Below are positions 33,813 to 45,745 of a stretch of 64,000 bases of DNA, in pieces; within the stretch, counting starts at the first letter, position 1; each line of letters starts with the position of its first letter. Both the position numbers and the translations under genes were made by a program. Source of the stretch: Mactra quadrangularis (Eukaryota > Mollusca > Bivalvia > Venerida > Mactridae); contig CM046293.1 of the NCBI GenBank assembly GCA_025267735.1, positions 11,928,560 through 11,992,559 of the forward strand. The letters are read 5' to 3'. The notes beneath the pieces were generated by a model. That model ran no database searches and was not told where the DNA came from. It saw nothing but the letters and a program-made list of their open reading frames with translations.

Positions 33813-34216
33813 TAGGGCTGTCACGATACGCCAGAAGCGTATTGCGATATACTGCAATACGTTGTCATCGTATCGCGATACGTACCACGATATATTGTGG
33901 GCTTTTAGATTCGTTGTTCCTCTACTGTAAAAATTGCAAATCGTATATGCAATTACTGATAGAATCTAGCCTCTTTAAGTATTATGGTCATTTAGGACTG
34001 AGACACTCCCAAATCGGTTAAATTCTTGCAACTTCAGGTTAGATGGAGTGAACAATGGAAAAACTGACATTTTACTACTGTTTTTGCAAAGGGAAGAATT
34101 TTATAATGAAATAAAAATATCGCCAAATACCGATACATTAAAATCGTACCGCGGTACGTATTGCTGCAGCCGCGTATTGCAATATACCGGTATACCGGTA
34201 TATCGTGACAGCCCTA
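33813..34216. mobile_element. hAT-like MITE with near-perfect 8-bp target-site duplication
   Basis: Terminal inverted repeats TAGGGCTGTCACGATA and TATCGTGACAGCCCTA bound 404 bp. The flanks CTACCAAC (33805-33812) and TTACCAAC (34217-34224) match at 7 of 8 bases, the hAT signature. Subterminal CGTATTGC/GCAATACG repeats form secondary hairpins. No coding frame. Confidence 0.8.
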
Positions 34217-34691
34217 TTACCAACCCTCGCATTATAATAAAATAATTGAAGTTAGGGCTGTGGATCTTTGAGCAATTTCGCGATTCATGTGAAGCGATTT
34301 ACAAATCCAGCCACGAATCCTTTGTTAATGGAGAAGCACTTCGTCCACGTAAACATTGCGTATATAAACATAGCCAGTATCTTTATACATTAATAGTTAG
34401 GGGTGTATTATTTTTATAATTTTATAGTTTAATTAGTTTACACTTATTTTATAAACATATCATTATATAGAATTGACAATGTGCATACACACTATTTAAA
34501 ATAAATGTTACATATAAAACTGGTCTGTTTAAATCAGTAAAATGCTGTTCATGCATCAGCTTGTTCACCTATTTAGTGGGCAAGTCCATTGTTTAAAGTA
34601 CAAAAACATGCATGACCTTACATTAACACGTTCAAAAGTACTGTACAATAAAACAAAATAAATGTTACAATATTTAAAAGAAAAACAAAGA
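34217..34691. other. AT-rich stretch, possible solitary TIR end
   Basis: Only AGTTAGGGCTGTGGATCTTT (34252) resembles a TAGGG-type element end; no partner was found. Otherwise nothing recognised. Confidence 0.3.
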
Positions 34692-36360
34692 TAAATCAAA
34701 GCATTGAAAGTACTGGGGTATTCATTGTGTTTAGATTTATTCATTTTTTTGTTGGGTTTTACGCTGTGGCAACACCTTATAAAGGTTATATCACAGCGGT
34801 CAGTCCACCTACTCACTGTTCCTGGAGAGGCTTTATCTCTGGATTTTGCGGTTAACAAACTCCTAGGTGCATACTTCGTCAGTGACTGACTACTGCCCTA
34901 CATTATTTAGAATCAGTGGAAGGAGGCAGAATGACCGTATAAATTATTAATGGTGTTGATTACATGTTTTTTTTTCATACTCTCTTCACAATAAAAATCT
35001 GCTTGAGTCATTTACAATATTGAACGATTAAATTTACTTATTACTATGATAACTGTTGTAATTAGTCAAAGCTATGAACCGTTAAAATATGACTATCACA
35101 TTGTGTGAAAAAAAATCTAATATAGGAGAGATTTTAAACTACGTCATTGTTATCTGTTATGTGTGCTACGTAGTACACATTTTTTTAGTAAAGTTGGACC
35201 AACATCCTGCTGCTATTCTATGATTTATATAGTAACTGAACAGAAAATAATGTATTTAAACTCCATTTCTGCTTATCATAAATATCTTAGAAATTAATTT
35301 TACCTGCACTGATAGTGTTAAATGATGAAGGTTAAAATTTACAGTTGTAATTAGGATAGTTGTTTGATAAATCATATTTCTTTTTATTTCATTTGATTAC
35401 CTGATTTAACAAAGAGGTTAATGTAGTCAAGTGAATGGGATTATTTTTTGGAAAGTAGTTGAAAGTGTTTTATTTGCACAAATTATCTATAACTTGTAAG
35501 AAAATAAACAAATGTTAAGATTCAAAATGTTATACTAAGATTTATATCAGAGTTCATTAATACACACAAACTAGTTATTTTGATGAAAAAGTGATAAATG
35601 TTCCAAACATTAATTATGTTGATGACTTCAGCAAGTACAAATAATATATTCAATACATTAATTGATAGTATAATGATTATCATTTCTATAATTAATATAT
35701 TTAAGCTAAATGCAGTTATTGTATTTTTTAAATGAGTTTGTTGTATTAACAGTTTTTATTCAGGAAATTTTCCTTAATCTCTTCAGTTCTTGTCAGATTA
35801 CAATTTGGTGAAATGAAACTTTTCCATCATAAGCCTTTATTCTTTATTGAATAGATTTTATAGTTTTTATAATCCCTTAGCTCTCACAGTGCTTCAAACT
35901 GTAACTTCACAGAGAAAAAAATCTATATTAATTTTTATTTTCTTGAAAGGGTTTGATACTCCAGTATCCAAGTTAGGGTACTACTTAATGTATCATAGTC
36001 CACACTAATAGTGTGACTTTACCAATGATAGTTCACACTATTTTATTGCAAAAGATGTTCAAAAGACCCCCCCCAAAAAAAAAAAAAAAACAACTTCAAA
36101 ACAGAGGATTTTCCAAATTTACTGACTTGTAAGTATTTAAACCCAATATAGTCATGGATGGATTTTATTGCAAGTATTTTATCCATTAAGATACTCATTG
36201 ACAAAATGTATATTGATGATTTTATCCTTGTTAAATTTATTTACCAAAGGACTTGCATCCAATTCCCCGTAAAATTCAGTATTAATTGCACACGACCCGA
36301 ACAGTTTCAGTCCGGAAATACTTATCTTTAAAACAAACCCAATACGCGGGAATCAGCACT
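34692..36360 (+). repeat. Left arm of a large inverted duplication
   Basis: Outer part 34692-35100 matches the reverse complement of about 42195-42613 (landmarks TACTGGGGTATTCATTGTGT; GTGTTGATTACATG; AAAAATCTGCTTGAGTCATT). Inner part 36251-36360 matches the reverse complement of 41990-42095 (GGACTTGCATCCAATTCC; CACACGACCCGAACAGTT; CAATACGCGGGAATCAGCAC). The left arm has about 1 kb between these blocks that is reduced to about 100-140 bp on the right. Confidence 0.8.
34742..34947 (-). mobile_element. tRNA-derived SINE, family A, headless copy in left arm
   Basis: Tail TTTTTTGTTGGGTTTTACGC through the body to GGCAGAATGACCGTATAAAT; no tRNA-like head. Its mirror copy is at 42361-42563, so the SINE was present before the segment was duplicated. 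Confidence 0.75.
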
Positions 36361-36640
36361 ATAGTATATAGTACAAGCATTAGCATTTCCAAAAATGCTT
36401 GAAATCGTCGGTTAGCCATGTATGACATCTCCTTTAGTAAAGCATTCAAGCAATATGTATCAGAGTTTCACAATTTCGTCATGTTTAGACCGAGCACGTA
36501 CAAACTCATTTTTATGGTTTACTTTATAATTCACCTGTCCATTTGGCAAGACACTATATTTATTGATAACCAAACCAGATTATTCGATTCAAGAACATGT
36601 TCTGTCCCATAATCCGACGGCTAAACGAACGTAGATTATA
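36358..36640 (+). repeat. Dispersed repeat J, copy 1
   Basis: AGCATTAGCATTTCCAAAAA, TGCTTGAAATCGTCG and, further on, AATTCACCTGTCCATTTGGC and CCAGATTATTCGATTCAAGA also occur in the same order at 46215-46715. A reversed partial copy is at 43660-43745. Confidence 0.65.
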
Positions 36641-36813
36641 TTAATTTACTAGAAAATATTGACGCAAAGCATCAAAGGTCCCCAAACAATTAATACCACG
36701 AAAGTACTGCTTACGCCTGGGATTTCTATAAGTGAGGCATTAAAATTCTAAAAATGTTTATCAACTGTCAATTAAACCAATCATGTTTGATAATTTAAAG
36801 TATAAATGTACAC

Positions 36814-36824
36814 TATATAAAAGG
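36814..36824 (+). promoter_or_regulatory. Candidate TATA box upstream of the sulfotransferase first exon
   Basis: TATATAAAAGG, a close match to the metazoan TATA consensus, stands about 985 bp before the ATG at 37809 on the same strand. No transcript evidence; repeat-rich surroundings make chance plausible. Confidence 0.25.
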
Positions 36825-37099
36825 ATCATTATCAGTGATGGTCTGATAATCCTTCTTTGTTAACGTGTCAGTCACAGTGTCTTTGTCAGTGGTTTAGACT
36901 GTGACTTTCTATAAAAAGACCGCGAATGCCGTCGAGTGTACATCTATCTCATAGTACTGCCACACACCTCTCACGAGTATTTATGGACAGTCTTATCTCT
37001 GTAACAAGTTAATCGCTTCAAGTATATTCTGTGACGTCATATTGAGCGTCTGCTCGCGCAGAAATACATTTAGTACCAGTTTTAGCATGATGTTGCAAA

Positions 37100-37292
37100 T
37101 CGTGAACTACTTTGTCTCGGATTATTCTGGCTTGGGTGCTGTTTCGTTTTTAGTCCGTAAATTTTGAAACATCACTCATTGCCTTAACGATCTCATATTT
37201 GTGTTTTAGATTAGGTTATTTGCAGCGAATGGCCGAGGAGTTCCAAATGTACCGTTATATAACGTTCTGTAACGTTTTGTGTAATTGAACAC
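37100..37292. repeat. Partial copy of TIR element E
   Basis: ATGGCCGAGGAGTTCCAAAT through ACGTTTTGTGTAATTGAACACGCTAC matches the right end of 16345-16656; the interior CGTAAATTTTGA.. .GCCTTAACGATC also matches. The left terminal repeat is missing or decayed. Confidence 0.6.
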
Positions 37293-37808
37293 GCTACTGT
37301 TGAAATGTTTCACAAAATGCCATACAATACCTACAGACATTTTAAATATTGCTTTTACTCGTAATATGAACGCGTTATGAACTTTCACTAGCAACATTGC
37401 CGTTGTGAAACGAACCTGTCAATGAATATTTCAATCATTCATCGTTTTCAGTGCTTTGATTTTTACCAAAATACTTTAGTTAAAAGATATTGGAGGGTAG
37501 GAGTAATAATAAATATATATTAAGGAGGATTATGTCCAACAATTAAAGCCGTATCAATGCGACAAAATAAAAATGCGGAAAACCGAATTTATTCAATACT
37601 TTAAACATGATTGTACACATGTTCCGTACAACTTAACAAATGATCGTACTAAAGCAATTTGAAGTATAATCAGTGAGCGTTTAACCTCTAACAACGTTTA
37701 GGTATAAGAAACTGATATTTTGACATTAGTGTTTGAACTTTTTTACCTTGGTTGAAAAAACTTGGATTATATTTTTCTTTTTCTGATACCGATTACGTTA
37801 GAACAACG

Positions 37809-37905
37809 ATGAAATTATTTAACAATAATTTAAGGGAACATCCCAGGCTTTTGAAATTACTTTTGGCACTTTTTTCAGTGACATTGATGTTTGTATGTTT
37901 TTACG
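37809..37905 (+). CDS. Signal-anchor exon, proposed first coding exon of the sulfotransferase gene
   Basis: ATG at 37809 opens MKLFNNNLREHPRLLKLLLA followed by LFSVTLMFVCFY: a short basic cytoplasmic tail and one hydrophobic segment (about residues 14-32), the layout of a type II Golgi protein. The exon ends TACG|GTAAG, phase 1. The exon at 58710 starts with GA after a TTTCAG acceptor and needs exactly one upstream base, so joining them gives an intact frame. Phase agreement and topology support the link, but the intron would be about 20.8 kb and a one-in-three phase match is weak proof. The in-frame extension to 37752 begins with TTG, so the ATG was preferred. Confidence 0.5.
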
Positions 37906-38117
37906 GTAAGTTGATTTTTTTTTATGCCGATTAAGACTTATTCTTTTATGCTTTACGGTGAAATGTGATGTGATTCCATGAATATATAAATCTTATAATT
38001 TTATCTTCAAAGAAAAATGACGACATTTTCGGAAAAAAACGCCGGGTTATAATTGTGTAAAATATCTTCATATTCCTCGTGGTGTAGGTTCTAGATGTAC
38101 CTTGTATGGAATAATTG

Positions 38118-38408
38118 AACCCGGGTCGATAGCACAGTTGGTAGCGCGCCGGGATTTGGAATCTCGTGCCCGAGGGGGTGCGGGTTCGAATCCCACCCGG
38201 GAGGTTATACCCTTCTATGAAAATTTGACAATAATGTCGATTTTCCTCCATTGATTAGATAACATGGAGAAGTTTCCGGCCTTGTGGAAGGGTAGGTGAG
38301 TACTGGTTATAGAAAATGGTCCAGGAAAGCTAGGTTAGGTGCGCTGGACGCCGTGAAATGACCTAAATTTTGTTGACACGGCGTAAACTCCAATAAATAA
38401 ATAAATAG
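38118..38408 (+). mobile_element. tRNA-derived SINE, family B, full-length copy
   Basis: tRNA-like head CCGGGTCGATAGCACAGTTG (A-box) and GGGTTCGAATCCCACCCGGG (B-box), body ATACCCTTCTATGAAAATTT..., GGTGAGTACTGGTTATAGAA, tail GACACGGCGTAAACTCC and an AATA repeat. Best copy of this family here. Confidence 0.85.
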
Positions 38409-38720
38409 ATAGTATGGAATAATTGGAACGGAAGAACATATGATGTTGAAATGCGGCTTTATTATACATAAGCCATTGTGTAAAATACCTTTAATATATC
38501 TATAACTCAGAAAAAGCATGAACGCAACAGACAGTTCATCTATTTTTGTATTCATTGTGTGCAATGTGCATTAGAATATAGCCGTATTTCTACAATCGTT
38601 CAGTTTAACTTCGCCAAAACCATCGTAGATTTAAGAGTTAAAATTAATCTCTTGTGAGGTTACATGGGTTATAGTGCCATCAGATAACAAAAACACGTTT
38701 TATATAGACTCAATCTGCAT

Positions 38721-39201
38721 CTATAGGCGGATCCAGGATTTAAAGTTAGAGGGGGCGAAAAATTCTAGTTAGAGGGGCGTAAAATTAACAAGCAGAATAG
38801 GGTTTCAAGGCAAAGCTCTTATTAGAGGTCTTGGTGACCGGCGGCACCCGAAATTCCTGAGTTTTTGTTATTCTAAGGGATTCAGGCAAATTTCGAGAGC
38901 CTCAAATACCCTTTCCCAGGGTATACAATATGGATCATTTAGATATATCATATAATTTTCTAACAGCCGTTGGATCATGTTAAATTCTTACAATAATGAG
39001 AAGGAATTGTTTTAAATTGTATGCTAGGTCATAGTATTTCTGAACTCCCAGTCTCGTAACTTGTTGCACGCATAGCGAGTGAATTTTTTTTACAAATATA
39101 TATATTTTCCTATAATTATCATATTCATGATGAAAAAAACCAACCTTAGCTTGGGCAATTTTAGGGGGCGTACGCCGGGTCCATCCCCCCTTTCCGCCTA
39201 T
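38721..39201. mobile_element. TIR element related to G
   Basis: Left end CTATAGGCGGATCCAGGATT and right end CCCCCCTTTCCGCCTAT are inverted; GCATCT is seen just outside each end (38717 and 39203), a possible target-site duplication. Non-coding, about 480 bp. Confidence 0.45.
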
Positions 39202-39940
39202 GGCATCTGGGCAACATAAAATCAAAATTATTTTCATAATACATCAGAACAATATAGAATGATTAAGGAATAAAAATTTTAGTAAAACGTATTATAATAT
39301 GGACCCCTGTACTGTAACTTCAAAACTTAATTACCATTAAAAACTATTGACCGTCGTTATCTTTGTATCAAGTTTGGTAAATTTGTAATATATAAAGTAT
39401 TGTTTTAGGATTATTTACATAAATGGGGTTGAATATTTGTTCACAACGATTCACAAAATAAGCTTATCTGAGATCTACTGCATTACATTTAAAACATATT
39501 ATAGTTATTTAATCCATACATCGTATCTGTCAAGGATGATTGGTGTACAACCCCAATATAAAGTATTGAATTCAAATCTTAATTTCAGAATAGATAGAAG
39601 ATCCCCTATTAAGGATTTGATTGTTGATTAATTAATCAATCAATTGATCAATAATATTATTCAGATATGAAAATCCACAAAGCTGCCAATCCTTATTTGT
39701 TTGTCTTTAGAATTCAACAGGGAAGGGTCGTGAAATACTTTTATCATGTATACTCGATCCACATCTGGGTAGCATATCATCAAAATTGGTTTTATAATTT
39801 AACAAAACAATATAGAATAATTAAGGACAAAATCTTTATTAAATGCTTCATAATACGGATCATTGTAGCGTAACCTTCAAACTTAATGATGATAGAAGAC
39901 GTTATTATAAGCCATTATCTTTGTATCAAGTTGAGTTTAA
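39170..39940 (+). repeat. Diverged direct duplication (about 39170-39390 and 39700-39940)
   Basis: AACAATATAGAATGATTAAGGA (39249) recurs as AACAATATAGAATAATTAAG (39807). ATAATATGGACCCCTGTACTG recurs as ATAATACGGATCATTGTAGCG. Both end in TTATCTTTGTATCAAGTT. Similarity is roughly 75 percent by eye. Confidence 0.55.
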
Positions 39941-39997
39941 TGAAGAAGTAGAATTATAGGTTATTATACAGTTTACTGTACAACATGGAAATATATT

Positions 39998-40067
39998 TGG
40001 ACTCGTACACAGCTTGACGAGCCGATAGGTGAGTCTAATATGACTTTTCAAGCTGTGTACGAGTCTG
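39998..40067. repeat. Perfect 18-bp hairpin
   Basis: GACTCGTACACAGCTTGA and TCAAGCTGTGTACGAGTC are exact complements separated by about 33 bp. Confidence 0.8.
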
Positions 40068-41989
40068 TATAATATTGTATCACATCCATTCTTATCACCA
40101 CCATCAACATAACCACCAAAAATCACTATCGCAATCACCATTTTCTATAAAACCTCGGTCATTTTTAATAGAAAATGTATTATTAGTTCATGAATGTAGC
40201 GGCGAATAAATATCATTGCGTTTTGAGCGCTCGCATTGGTTGAATGTATTTATGGTATATTTTGTTTTACCAATCTGTTTCAAGAATAACGCTGCTATTT
40301 TGTTTTATGTATTAAATTGACAAAAAGCGTCATACTAGCTGTTGTTTTAATTATTCAACTAATTCGTGTAGAGTTATTTTCACATAGATTTTTTGCGAAA
40401 AATAACTCATTTTTGTTCTATACACCCATTACATCCGCCCCCCTCGACCAAAGTTTTTATTGCATTTTTGACGTTCCTTTTTTTGCGATTTTCTGGACCA
40501 ATGTGTACGCAGCTGCGTACTCTGCGTACTGGTAGCTACGCGCCTGGTAAAGTTTTAACTTCTACTATCTACTGCATTTTAAAAAACAAACGTTTTGTGT
40601 GATAGTTCACTATGACTTTTATTCTTTTTTCATATAAAAAGAAATTTAGTCAAAGTGAACTATCTACATTTGCTAAAGATTTAAAAAAAAAAGATTTTCT
40701 TACTACTTAATGATTGTCTTTGAGTAAATGTCTCAACCTGAGATGACTGGCAATAAAATAAACAATAATAATAACAGATTGACTTCCAACCAGAAGTTTT
40801 TGACTAGAAATAAAAAGATTTTTGAGCCAAATTATATTCATTACAATTCTAAGTCTTCTTGAAGCTGTTTAGCTTTTGTCTCCTTGCCTAGGAGGAAAGA
40901 ACTGACATTGAAACAATTTCATTTATAAAATTACAAAACCTACTGCTTTGACTAGAAATTCTCAATCCCTGAACAAATTTGTTGAGAAAAATACAAAATT
41001 TTATGCATCAAGCGATTAGCATTATATCTTTAATTAAATCCAAAGTCCTTGGCATTTTTTTTGCAGAGATATTTGATATGTCTTTTGTAAATGTTCAGAT
41101 AACCTTCAGTTTCGCTTTATGAATACCTCTAAGGTCTGATATCCATGTAAGCAATCCGGCAAGTAATGTATTTAGAGGTTACTGTTACAGTATGGTAAAT
41201 GTATTTGAAGGTAACTGTACATAAAATGTATATTTAGTTGTCTGTTTATTGAATATATTTATAGATTTCTATACATTAAAAGTATTTGAAGGTTACTGTA
41301 ATTAAATGTTGTTCAAGGTTACAGTATATATTAGTATAGGTAACATTTTCATTAACTTGTATAAAACCATTTTGTGCGTAACTGTATTTTTCATTTTCAT
41401 CAATCAATTTGATGTAATTGATAATATAATGTGTTAAAATGTTAATGATATCATTTAGTCATTCAATCAAGATTTATTCCATATCATATTCAATTAATTT
41501 GCTGCAAATATAATCCACAACATCACTTTCTGCTCGCAGGTCTGTAGAAACTGTGATGCACACGTGGTACATAATTGGCAACATATCTTTCAGATCATTC
41601 TTTTATTTTTGTTTTATTGGCCTTCTTTTTGGATTCAACAGTGGTAGTTCTTCGCCTATTGTACGACTGTTGTTCTTCTTGTGCAACTCAATGGTGACCT
41701 GCCTAAATACTCGATTCAGAGATTCCTTTTTTTATTTGTAAATTGAGAAACTCCTGAATGTTCTATACATCTTGGACTTAGTTCACTATGACAAAAAATA
41801 GGAGCCTATTAAGGAAGAGGATGTGGGTTAGTACATGATGCCAATAACTTATGTTGTAGGCATGCTATACACACCTCAACTAGACAGAATTGATGCTGAG
41901 AGTTTGGAGATCTTTATAGGGCAGATAACTTGTTTTTTTCCAAAATGAGGGTTAGTTCACTTTAACAAATCACCATCCTATTATAAGTG
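40068..41989. other. Non-coding stretch in the sulfotransferase intron
   Basis: Holds a hairpin at 40601-40668 (GATAGTTCACTATGACTT with AGTCAAAGTGAACTATC) and loose repeats of GGT[A/T]ACTGTA at 41180-41350. The TAGTTCACT motif recurs singly at 41781 and 41954. No gene recognised. Confidence 0.4.
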
Positions 41990-42613
41990 CTGATTCCCGC
42001 GTATTGGGTTTGTTTTAAAGATCAGTATTTCCGGACTGTAACTGTTCGGGTCGTGTGCAATTAAACCTGAATTTTACGGCGCATTGGATGCAAGACAGAT
42101 AATATGACTGTACAAAACTATTATATACTATCATTAAGCAGAAATGTAAAGTTCAATGTGTATATTAGAGTTTTTTGACACACAGACTAAATTAAACAAT
42201 ATTAGAGTCATATTGTCACAGTACATAACTTTGACTAATTACAACAGTAATCATAGTAATTAGTAAATTCAATCGTTCATTATTGTAAATGACTCAAGCA
42301 GATTTTTTATTGTGAAGAGAGTATGAAAAAAAAACATGTAATCAACACCATTAATAATTTCAACAGTCAGTCTGCCTCCTGCCACTGATTCTAAATCATG
42401 TAGGGCAGTAGTCAGTCACTGATGAAGTACGCACCTAGTAGTTTGTTAACAGCTAAATCCAGAGATAAAGCCTCTCCAGGAACAGTGAGTAGGTGGACTG
42501 ACCGCTCACCGCTGTGATATAACCTATATAAGGTGTTGCTACAGCGTAAAACCCAAAAACAATGGAATAAATCTAAACACAATGAATACCCCAGTACTTT
42601 CAGTGCTTTGATT
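41990..42613 (-). repeat. Right arm of the large inverted duplication
   Basis: Reverse complement of 36360-36251 and 35100-34692, with an internal deletion relative to the left arm. Contains the mirror SINE at 42361-42563. Confidence 0.8.
42361..42563 (+). mobile_element. tRNA-derived SINE, family A, headless copy in right arm
   Basis: Mirror image of 34742-34947 with the same missing head and the tail GCGTAAAACCCAAAAACA. Shared truncation supports duplication rather than two insertions. Confidence 0.75.
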
Positions 42614-42866
42614 AAGATCGGGTTTTATTTCAAATCATGACCTAAAAAGTGACAATTTTACTCGCAGCTATGACAATGCAAAAAATACTCTCTGAGCTCA
42701 TTATGTAAAATAAAAAAAATATACCTTTACATCAAAACGACAAATATCTGCCATTTGTTGTCTATTTTTTTTTTTTGGGGGGGGGATATGCTTAAGAATA
42801 TAAGAGTGTCTGCGAAAAAAAATATCGATGAGTCTCTGAAAACATAATCTACATTTTTTTACATAA

Positions 42867-43078
42867 CCGGGGACGGTAGTGCAGTTGGTAGCGCGCCTGG
42901 ATTTCTAATTAAGTGTCTTGAAGGGGATATGGGTTCGAATCCCACCCCAGGGAGGTTCTACCCAGCCATTGAATTTGACAATAATATCAAATTTTCTCCA
43001 ATAATAAGGTATATGGAGATGTAAAATAACTTAAAATTTGTGTTGACACGGCGTTAAAACCTGTACAAATAAAGTTTT
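42867..43078 (+). mobile_element. tRNA-derived SINE, family B, internally deleted copy
   Basis: Head CCGGGGACGGTAGTGCAGTTGG and GGGTTCGAATCCCACCCCAG, body as at 38118 but lacking the GGTGAGTACTGG segment, tail GACACGGCGTTAAAACC. Confidence 0.8.
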
Positions 43079-43254
43079 ATAAGTCAGTTTGCCCTCATCA
43101 TTGAAACATCATTCAGAGGTAAAAATACCAGAGGTTTAACAAAAATGTTTATTTCGAAAGTTTTTGTACTGCTGTTTTTTAAAATATCTTTTTACGCATT
43201 GATTCGTAGTCAATCGTTTATTATGTATAATTGACAATTGTAAGCTGGCATAAA

Positions 43255-43430
43255 CACAGGCGGCGATAATAACAATTATCAAGATTTGAGCATTTTTGTG
43301 TCGACACCGGTTGCCTTAAGCCGATCAAAACGATGCATTTGAGGTCACATGATGAAAATAATGGACATCAAACAGTCAAAATAGGGGTGCGTGTATGGAC
43401 TCGTCGATGCCATGTTTTGTCGGGTTACAA
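43255..43430 (+). repeat. Dispersed repeat D, copy 2
   Basis: CAATTATCAAGATTTGAGCA, TTAAGCCGATCAAAACGATG, TTTGAGGTCACATGATGAAA; same element as at 14265. Confidence 0.65.
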
Positions 43431-43559
43431 GTTGCAATAAAAATAAAGTTGTAATATAACACAAGAAAATCGATAATAGATAATTGTAAAATGTTTTATT
43501 TTTTATTTTTAAAACTCACATTTTTTTTTGAAAAAAATACAGACCTATCTACCATACTG

Positions 43560-43760
43560 CGGGGCGAATCTAAATCAATAGTTTTATATATCGTTACCAG
43601 GGCGCGCTTATTCCTGGTATTCTATAAATAGACTTGGGACGGTTTAATACGCTGACGCATATTGCTTGAATGTTTTTACTCTAAGGAGAATACACGGTTA
43701 AACGGCGATTTCAAGCATTTATGGAAATGCTAATACTTGTTTCATTACAAAGTAAAGTTT
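43560..43760 (-). repeat. Dispersed repeat J, partial reversed copy
   Basis: GCATATTGCTTGAATGTTTT through AAATGCTAATACTTGT is the reverse complement of the start of the copies at 36358 and 46215; AGACTTGGGACGGTTTAA (43630) matches TTTAAACCGTCCCAAGTCTA near 46455. Confidence 0.6.
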
Positions 43761-43920
43761 TTGAAAGGGGAATAATTTGCTTATCCCAGTTATGTTAATA
43801 TTTATGTCATGTTTTTTATCATTAATATGTTCTATTATATGCGTCATTCATAGTTATGTATAATAAATGGGACACTCATCACTCAATTTGTTCTTTATCA
43901 AACTCTTTATTCCATTTACA

Positions 43921-44100
43921 ATTTGGAATTCAAAACTCTTTGGGGTTCAATGCACTTTGGATCCAATGCATTTTGAGATCCAATGCACTTCGGGGATTCA
44001 ACGCACTTTTGAGGTCCAGCACACTTTGGGGTCTAACACACTTTTGGGGTCCCACACACTTTGGGGCCAAACGCACCTTTGGGCTCGACACTAAAGTGCA
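43921..44100 (+). repeat. Degenerate minisatellite, period about 18 bp
   Basis: About nine copies of a CAATGCACTTTGGGGTC-like unit with heavy divergence. An apparent 86-codon frame here is a by-product. Confidence 0.75.
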
Positions 44101-44481
44101 TCCCGCTGCTACATAGTTACTATGAATTCATAAATGTATCATATTATTATTATTAAACTCCATATTATTTGAATATCGAATGTATCATTTAGCATGGAAT
44201 TCACACTTCTTATTATACTTATATTTTTAGTTCAACATAATTGCATATCGACGACTCTTTTGTTTAAGAGGTTTAATATTTTGTTCGTATAGGCATCCAT
44301 AAACTCAGATTCATAATTTATTGAATGTTATTTAATATGTGATTTGTAATAGGCCCTGTTATTTTTCAAGGGCAGTACAATTAAACCGAGACCGAAGGCA
44401 AAGGGCCAATATGACTGTCCCGAGGGGAAAACAGGGCCTATATCAAATCACTTATATATCACTTTAATAACAATTTTTTCA

Positions 44482-44838
44482 ATAATGGACTTAAGTCAGA
44501 TATTTCCCCTTGTATACTCTTCAAATAGGTAGGTCCAATTAGTTGGATTACTCGGATTTTACCCTTACATTTCATTGCCAATTAATCTTATATAACTTTT
44601 TTATAAATCATGTTATTAGTTTGAAATTCAAGCTTAGTATTTTAAGGGTATAGAACTATCTCATTTTCATCACTTCTGTTAATATCTTCATTAACAAGAA
44701 AGATATTAGATGAAACATATTGTTATCCTAACATAGGACTTCAATAATAAAATCTGAGAATTCCAACTGTAAGGACCTACTTACCAATTGAATCGCTTCA
44801 GATTTTATCAGGGATAGATAACTGACTAAAGTCCCTAA
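44482..44838. mobile_element. TIR element H, copy 1
   Basis: Ends TGGACTTAAGTCAGATATTTC and ATAACTGACTAAAGTCCCTA are inverted. The interior GGTCCAATTAGTTGGATTAC and GTAAGGACCTACTTAC match the reverse-oriented copy at 58888-59255. About 355 bp, non-coding. Confidence 0.65.
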
Positions 44839-45609
44839 TTAATTACTTACGGGCTATTTTTTATATTTGTCATTTTTTATCAACCAATCAGTGTGCAGAA
44901 ATTTGTTATTGGACCAGGGCCAATAAGTGTTATTAGCCCTATAACAGATTTCGGCCCTTATTTCAGCTTTATTATACAGACTTTGCAATATTGTTCAACA
45001 GATGTGCCTCTTTACAGGGCTAATAACACATAGTTATTTAATTATACCAGTTATTGATCATTAGACACAATAATGGATTTTGTTTATTTGCTACATGTAC
45101 TAAATTAAGGGTTAACTTCATAGACATATTAAACTAGATTATTGCATATGTTACTATAAATAGTAACAAAATCGACGAGAAAGTGCGCCAATATAGCCTC
45201 AATGTGGGCAATACATTCCGGTATTGAGCAAGTGTGCCAAAATATCGATATTTGGCTCACTTCCTAGTGTGCCAAAAATCGATATTGAGGCAACTTCCGG
45301 TCATCACGCATCTGCAGTTTAACAACGGCAGACTCTCCGCACGTGAAATTCGTACGTAATTAGCAACAAGAAGCTATTCAATTTTACGACGTGTGTTTTT
45401 TTATATAACAAAAATAATAAGATAATCAACAACCAGACTTACGTTTTATAACAAGCGTTCATTAGATTCCAACGTTTCGGCGTTGAAAACAAAACAATAC
45501 ATGTGACGTAACGTCAACGTGCAAAATAGCGCGTTACGTCGAGAAAAATTGTATTTTTGTTGTAGAAAAATCACCATTACATGCATTGGTCAACATATGC
45601 AATAAAAAG
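44839..45609. other. Non-coding stretch with TATCGATA-rich segment
   Basis: GGCCAATAAGTGTTATTAGCCC (44928) and TCTTTACAGGGCTAATAAC (45010) suggest another decayed inverted element. GTGTGCCAAAATATCGATAT (45232) resembles the palindrome at 45610. No gene recognised. Confidence 0.35.
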
Positions 45610-45745
45610 GTTATGAAACAGGGCAAATGTGCCTTAAGTCGATATCGGCACACTTCCCCGGCATTAGCACTCGGGCTAAAGCCCTCGGGCCAATACCTAA
45701 GCAAGTGTGCCGATATCTTCCTTAAGGCACACTTGCCCTGTTTAA
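45610..45745. repeat. Strong palindrome with arms of about 45 bp
   Basis: AAACAGGGCAAATGTGCCTT AAGTCGATATCGGCACACTT pairs with AAGTGTGCCGATATCTTCCT TAAGGCACACTTGCCCTGTT; the loop itself holds GCACTCGGGCTAAAGCCCTCGGGC. Few mismatches, so likely a recent element or a very stable hairpin. Confidence 0.8.

Noticed and set aside
43856..44116. 86-codon frame
   Set aside because: Most of it lies on the 18-bp degenerate minisatellite.
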